A stretch of 64,000 bases of DNA from Emticicia sp. 21SJ11W-3 (GTDB lineage Bacteria > Bacteroidota > Bacteroidia > Cytophagales > Spirosomataceae), in the NCBI RefSeq assembly GCF_024138715.1, contig NZ_CP092074.1, positions 3,100,001 to 3,164,000 of the forward strand, written 5' to 3'. The translations under genes were made by a program, and so were the position numbers. The notes beneath the pieces were generated by a model, which saw only the letters and a program-made list of their open reading frames with translations, was not told where the DNA came from and ran no database searches. This document shows, piece after piece, positions 60,108-64,000 of the stretch. How positions within the stretch are numbered: position 1 is the first letter of the stretch; each line of letters starts with the position of its first letter.

Positions 60108-60473
60108 CTAATTCAGCGGAACGCCGCCCGCTAATTCCCCTCCCATCATCTTCCTTCTATGCAGCATCCCCCAGAGGTGCAGTTGTTCAACCAGGTTGTT
60201 AAGTGACAGGCCATGTTCGGTTATAGAATACTGCACCGTCGGCGGAAAGGTGTCAAACACCTCGCGCTTGATCAAAGCGTTGGTCTCCAAGCTTTTTAGC
60301 TCTTTTGATAACGTTTTGTCGGTAATGCCGCCCACCTCTTTGGCTATTTGCTTAAAGCGTTTCGGGCCATCGTACAACGAAAACAGAATCAGTAATTTCC
60401 ATTTACCTTCCAGCGCTTCCAGGGCATCTTTAATAGAAAGCATATTAATGGGGCAGTGTTCTCCGTTCAGCAT
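60108..60473 (-). CDS. HxlR-family transcriptional regulator
   Basis: About 121 aa from the Met before NGEHCPINM; the longer ORF start adds residues unlike the family. The domain has LEALEGKWKLLILFSLYDGPKRFKQI-type winged helix split over ~15-45, then TDKTLSKELKSLETNALI and VQYSITEHGLSL. The upstream region carries three palindromes likely to be its operator. Confidence 0.88.
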   Translation of the reverse strand: MLNGEHCPINMLSIKDALEALEGKWKLLILFSLYDGPKRFKQIAKEVGGITDKTLSKELKSLETNALIKREVFDTFPPTVQYSITEHGLSLNNLVEQLHLWGMLHRRKMMGGELAGGVPLN

Positions 60474-60492
60474 CGGTTTATATTTTACGTTA

Positions 60493-60543
60493 CTATCCAA
60501 CCGGATAGCGCTATCTAACAGGATAGTACTATCAATCAGATAG
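60493..60543. promoter_or_regulatory. Three tandem inverted repeats, likely HxlR operator
   Basis: CTATCCAACCGGATAG (60493-60508), CTATCTAACAGGATAG (60511-60526) and CTATCAATCAGATAG (60529-60543), at 18-bp intervals, in the divergent intergenic region of the HxlR and DoxX genes. Their arms are CTATC/GATAG. They probably control both directions. Confidence 0.75.
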
Positions 60544-60586
60544 TAAAAGTACATAAACTTGCACCATAAACGAAAATAATGATTGC

Positions 60587-60967
60587 ATGAACAACCAAAA
60601 CACATCAAAAATACGCAACATTACCGCCTGGCTGTGCCAGATTCTTCTGTCGGCGGGCTTTCTTTGGGCAGCATATATGAAGCTTTTCCAACCCATCGAC
60701 CAACTGGCCCGAATGTGGCCATGGACAGGCGACAACCCCACGCTAACCAGGGTGGCAGGCTTGGTAGATTTACTGGGCGGCCTCGGCATTATTCTGCCAA
60801 CGGCGCTCCGCATTAAACCCGTGTTAACCCTTTATGCCGCTTATGGCACCATCCTGCTAATGCTGGCGGCCAGTGCGTTTCACATCAGCCGTGGTGAGGC
60901 ATCGCAGATAGGCTTCAACATTTTCTTTGCTGCATTGGCTGTTTTTGTAGCGTGGGCAAGGCGATAA
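60587..60967 (+). CDS. DoxX-family membrane protein
   Basis: A 126-aa protein with about four hydrophobic spans (WLCQILLSAGFLWAAYMKLF, VAGLVDLLGGLGIILPTAL, TLYAAYGTILLMLAASAF, FFAALAVFVAWARR). The GLG..LP and MKL-type layout fits DoxX/DoxX-like proteins, linked to redox or thiol stress. It is divergent from the HxlR regulator, its likely controller. Confidence 0.8.
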   Translation: MNNQNTSKIRNITAWLCQILLSAGFLWAAYMKLFQPIDQLARMWPWTGDNPTLTRVAGLVDLLGGLGIILPTALRIKPVLTLYAAYGTILLMLAASAFHISRGEASQIGFNIFFAALAVFVAWARR

Positions 60968-61032
60968 ACAACCTTTAGCAATGCGCGGCGTTGCAGTAGC
61001 TGTTTTAATGATGAAGTGGTATTTTGACAAAA

Positions 61033-61070
61033 AACCCGGGCAAACTGCCTGCTGACAGCCTGCCCGGGTT
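61033..61070. terminator. Convergent hairpin terminator
   Basis: AACCCGGGCA (61033-61042) pairs with TGCCCGGGTT (61061-61070), between the convergent DoxX and sulfatase genes; A/T runs flank it. Confidence 0.75.
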
Positions 61071-61111
61071 TAGGTGGCCTTTGCGCCATACTATAAACTT
61101 AACGGCAGATG

Positions 61112-62746
61112 CTACCTAAATATCACCTTCCTGGCCTCCAGTTCTTTATATTTTTCAATATACATTTTATCCAACTGTTCAGAGTCTTTGTATTTTATGC
61201 GCAGGGCAGCCAGTTTTTTATGAAGCTGTGCCCTGATTTCCGCGTAAGCCGGGTCGTTGTACACATTCCTTAGTTCGTTTTTGTCTTTTCGGCGGTCGTA
61301 CAGCTCCCATTCGTCAATGTCATGGTAAAAATGCACCAGTTTAAATGCTTCGGTTACAATGGCGTAATGGCGTTTTACCATGTGGATGCTCGGGTACTCG
61401 TAGTAATGATAATAGGCTGCATCGCGGAATTGCTTGCCCTGCCCTTTGAAGATGGGCAGCATGCTTTCGCCCTGCATATCGGCCGGAGGCCTGATACCTG
61501 CAGCCTCCAGAAATGTCTGCGCGAAGTCGAGATTCTGCACCATCTGCGCGTTTCTACTGCCTGCTTTAATAACAGCAGGCCATTTGATGAGCAACGGAGT
61601 CTTGAACGATTCGTCATAAACAAAGCGTTTGTCGAACCAACCGTGTTCGCCCAGATAAAAGCCCTGGTCTGACGTATAAACCACAATGGTGTTTTCGTCC
61701 AGGCCGTTGGCTTTCAGAAAGTCCAGCACCTTACCCACGCCTTCGTCTACCGCCGCAATACAACCCAGGTAGTCTTGCATATAGCGTTGGTATCGCCATT
61801 TCAGCTGGTCTTTTTCGGTCATGTTTGGGTAACGGCTTACAAAATCATCATTTACTTTATCATAAGTCTCGTTCCACGACTGTACCTGCGAGGCATCCAT
61901 CCGCGCCAGATTAGATTTATACAGCATTTTATCTGTGCCGTGGTTTTCTTTTAGCCCCAGTTTATCCATGTTTTCGGGCTTTATCTTCGAGTCGCCGCCC
62001 CAGGTCATGTGGTGCATCAGGGTCATTTCCTGCTCTTTGGCAGCGCGGCCGCGACCCTCATAATTATCAAAAAGCGTGGCAGGCTCCGGGAAAGTCTTCT
62101 TCGTAAACTGGCGGTAATGCCGCTCGGCAGGCAGCCACTCGCGGTGGGGGGCTTTGTGCAGATACGCCAGAAAAAACGGCTTGTCTTCGTCGCGCTCGTT
62201 TTTCAGCCAGTTCAGGGTCATGTCGGTAATAATGTCGGTTACATAGCCTTTCACCTTTGTTTTGCCCTCTTTTTTGGTAATAAAATCAGGATTATAATAA
62301 TGCCCCTGGTCTGGCAGAATCTTAAATTCATCAAAGCCTTTCGGGTTATTGCCAAAGTGCAGCTTGCCAAACATGGCTGTCTGATACCCATTGGCCTGCA
62401 AAATCTGCGGGAAAGTCACATTGGTGGTATCAAACGGAAAATAGTTGTCTATTTTACCATTTATATGGCTGTGCTTACCCGTAAGAATAACCGCCCGCGA
62501 TGGCGCACAGATAGAATTAGTAACACAGGCATTGCTGAAAAGCATACCTTCTCTGGCAATGCGGTCGATGTTGGGCGTGCTGGTGAGGCGCGTATCATAA
62601 GCCGAAATGGCCTGATAGGCGTGGTCGTCAGACATAATAAAAACAATATTGGGCCGCTTGTTTTTTCTGGGCGGGTGCGTTTTGAAAGCTACCAGCAGGG
62701 CTGCCCCTACAGTAAACAATAAGATAGGAAAGAGAAGTTTTTTCAT
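61112..62746 (-). CDS. Sulfatase (formylglycine-type)
   Basis: A 544-aa type I sulfatase with an N-terminal signal-like segment (LLFPILLFTVGAALLVA). The modification motif is ICAPSR (Cys80, Pro82, Arg84), the substrate of formylglycine-generating enzyme. FIMSDDHA supplies the Asp40/Asp41 metal residues, and YTSDQGFYLGEHG and KTPLLIKWP are family blocks. It removes sulfate from an ester, often a polysaccharide. Its start is 10 bp after the ThuA gene stop, so the two are an operon. Confidence 0.93.
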   Translation of the reverse strand: MKKLLFPILLFTVGAALLVAFKTHPPRKNKRPNIVFIMSDDHAYQAISAYDTRLTSTPNIDRIAREGMLFSNACVTNSICAPSRAVILTGKHSHINGKIDNYFPFDTTNVTFPQILQANGYQTAMFGKLHFGNNPKGFDEFKILPDQGHYYNPDFITKKEGKTKVKGYVTDIITDMTLNWLKNERDEDKPFFLAYLHKAPHREWLPAERHYRQFTKKTFPEPATLFDNYEGRGRAAKEQEMTLMHHMTWGGDSKIKPENMDKLGLKENHGTDKMLYKSNLARMDASQVQSWNETYDKVNDDFVSRYPNMTEKDQLKWRYQRYMQDYLGCIAAVDEGVGKVLDFLKANGLDENTIVVYTSDQGFYLGEHGWFDKRFVYDESFKTPLLIKWPAVIKAGSRNAQMVQNLDFAQTFLEAAGIRPPADMQGESMLPIFKGQGKQFRDAAYYHYYEYPSIHMVKRHYAIVTEAFKLVHFYHDIDEWELYDRRKDKNELRNVYNDPAYAEIRAQLHKKLAALRIKYKDSEQLDKMYIEKYKELEARKVIFR

Positions 62747-62756
62747 GGGGTTATTT

Positions 62757-63617
62757 TTATGGCTTCACCTGCGCCCAACGAATGGCGTTTTCGATGAGTT
62801 TCAGGAAGTGCTCGTTTTTCCAGGCGGCATCGCTGTGGCCCATAGAGGTATAAAAGGTTTTACCCTGGCCGGTTTGTTTGCTCCAGGCCACGGGGTGGTC
62901 TTTGCCCATGCCAAAGTTTTTATTGGTTACAAACAGAATATTGCCGCTGGGGTTAATGCTTTGGCCATTGATGCTCAGCTCAACCTGAAAGCCTTTGCTG
63001 CGCGGATTACCGAAGAACACATACCATTCGTCAGAGTGGAGCCAGCTTGGGGGGATACCCGCCGTCAGCAGGCTATCTGCCTGCGCATCAAGCAGCACTG
63101 ACGTTTCCTGAAACTGCGGATTGATAGGATGATGAGAAAATTTAAAACCCAGCAGGTTCTGCTCGTACCAGTCCCAGCGATGCGAGTCGTCGCCCGCGCC
63201 ATGAATCCCAATCAGTGTGCCGCCGTTTTCAACGTATTTTTCAAGGGCGCGTTTCTGGTCGTCGTTGATAACCTCACCAGTTGAGTTATTAAAAATGACC
63301 GCACTAAATTTGGCCAGTTGTGCTTCATTGAACACGCCGCCCTCTTCGGTTTCATACAAAAACCAGTTGTTTTTAGCCGCCAGACCTGCCATAACGGGTT
63401 TTGATGCCTCGATGGACTCGCCGTGACGGAAGCCGGTCGTTTTAGAGAACAAAAGAATGGCAGGTTTGCCGGTCGGGAAGTTGATGGCAGGGGCTTCGGT
63501 CTCATACGAAACCGGAAAGCCATATTTTACCTTGTAGATAAAAACGCCCAGCAATCCGCCAAGCACCACCACAATACCCAGCACCGACCATAGAACGATT
63601 TTAAAAATCTTTTTCAT
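62757..63617 (-). CDS. ThuA-domain protein, membrane-anchored
   Basis: About 286 aa from ATG at 63617 (MKKIFKIVLWSVLGIVVVLGG), giving an N-terminal anchor; a longer ORF start lacks one. The ThuA fold (GATase1-like) has ILLFSKTTGFRHGESIEAS, VIFNNSTGEVI, GGTLIGIHGAGD and WYEQNLLGFKFSHHP. ThuA proteins occur with sugar catabolism; with the sulfatase downstream (10 bp) this suggests a glycan use locus. Confidence 0.86.
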   Translation of the reverse strand: MKKIFKIVLWSVLGIVVVLGGLLGVFIYKVKYGFPVSYETEAPAINFPTGKPAILLFSKTTGFRHGESIEASKPVMAGLAAKNNWFLYETEEGGVFNEAQLAKFSAVIFNNSTGEVINDDQKRALEKYVENGGTLIGIHGAGDDSHRWDWYEQNLLGFKFSHHPINPQFQETSVLLDAQADSLLTAGIPPSWLHSDEWYVFFGNPRSKGFQVELSINGQSINPSGNILFVTNKNFGMGKDHPVAWSKQTGQGKTFYTSMGHSDAAWKNEHFLKLIENAIRWAQVKP

Positions 63618-63801
63618 GTTAAGGGTTGAATGAGTGTGTGAAGATAACACTTTGTGGCAAATTTTGAAAAGGAATAACTTTAGTTTGCCCAGGAGTTTTG
63701 ATTTCTGAGTAATTAAGATTTTTACAATAGCATTTGTATTGAGTATCGATGACACCCGGAGTTCTATTTTAAAAATCAATCATTTAGTTAATAATCCCAC
63801 A

Positions 63802-63836
63802 TTTGATTAATGTTTTATCAAAACTTTATAGATTTG
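63802..63836 (+). promoter_or_regulatory. Candidate promoter of the right-edge gene
   Basis: TTTG (63802-63805) and TAGATTTG (63829-63836) are spaced 23 bp apart, matching the -33/-7 pair in an AT-rich gap, 80 bp before the ATG at 63917. Confidence 0.45.
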
Positions 63837-63916
63837 TATAATCAAAATTTCATATTATTCGGTAATAATGATTTTTTCAGCTTAAACTTTAAATAGTTTA
63901 CTTTAATCAAGGAGCT

Positions 63917-64000
63917 ATGTTCATAAAAGATATTGAAATAAAAAATTTCAGAGGGCTAACTAACCTGAAAATTTCTGACCTGGGGCAGATAAATGTGTTT
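63917..64000 (+). CDS. Partial AAA/SMC-like ATPase, N-terminus only
   Basis: The first 28 codons: MFIKDIEIKNFRGLTNLKIS then DLGQINVF. A GGAG ribosome-binding site lies 3 bp upstream of the start codon. This is the typical opening of RecF/OLD-type AAA ATPases before the Walker A motif. The gene runs off the right edge, so the family (OLD nuclease, Gabija-like, or simple AAA) cannot be decided. Confidence 0.7.
   Translation, partial: MFIKDIEIKNFRGLTNLKISDLGQINVF

Overview
The window looks like a chromosomal segment of a Bacteroidota bacterium, most likely Cytophagales, Chitinophagales or a relative. The signs are exact TAnnTTTG -7 promoter boxes, many secreted outer-membrane beta-barrel proteins, lipoproteins with short lipoboxes, a TPR-histidine kinase, a DUF416 protein, a sulfatase next to a ThuA-domain protein, and moderate GC with scattered AT-rich islands. 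No rRNA, tRNA, CRISPR array, transposase or integrase was recognised.

Layout. (1) 1-11.6 kb, minus strand: a phage-type tail and lysis operon (Dit-like protein, 1771-aa tail-tip/fibre protein, accessory tail genes, SGNH hydrolase, amidase, holin, and the start of one more membrane-anchored gene). The matching tape measure protein is not beside it but about 35 kb away at 46.8-51.2 kb as a lone gene. Both transcription units carry the same roughly 60-bp upstream block with a 13-bp palindrome and a TATATTTG box, which suggests a dispersed but co-regulated tail-like particle. (2) 11.7-27.7 kb: ordinary chromosomal genes (DUF416, response regulator, 8-PAS histidine kinase, secreted proteins, two paralogous secreted proteins, PAS-LuxR regulator, SRPBCC protein, arylamine N-acetyltransferase). 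(3) 27.7-35.7 kb, minus strand: the most unusual locus. Four proteins with Lys/Asp/Ala-rich helical repeats (987, about 149, 362 and 353 aa) precede a degenerate ATP-grasp-like protein and a complete RimK/MvdD-like ATP-grasp ligase. In the tails of the three large repeat proteins every repeat-region lysine I counted (45 of 45) has Asp at i+4. I infer a graspetide-like system that may staple helices by Lys-Asp lactams. (4) 36-46.6 kb: toxin-antitoxin-like pairs, gamma-glutamyltransferase, a TPR histidine kinase, an XRE/ImmA-IrrE/PIN trio, a VOC protein and a membrane protein. (5) 51.2-64 kb: small and secreted proteins, a tandem duplication of an outer-membrane gene, a CPBP protease, a zeta-toxin-like kinase with a small partner gene, a divergent HxlR/DoxX pair with three operator-like palindromes, a sulfatase, a ThuA protein and the start of an AAA ATPase.

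Four scattered genes of about 80 residues (12.4, 13.0, 40.6 and 52.3 kb) appear to form one undescribed small-protein family. Gene functions are read from motifs by eye; no database search was possible.
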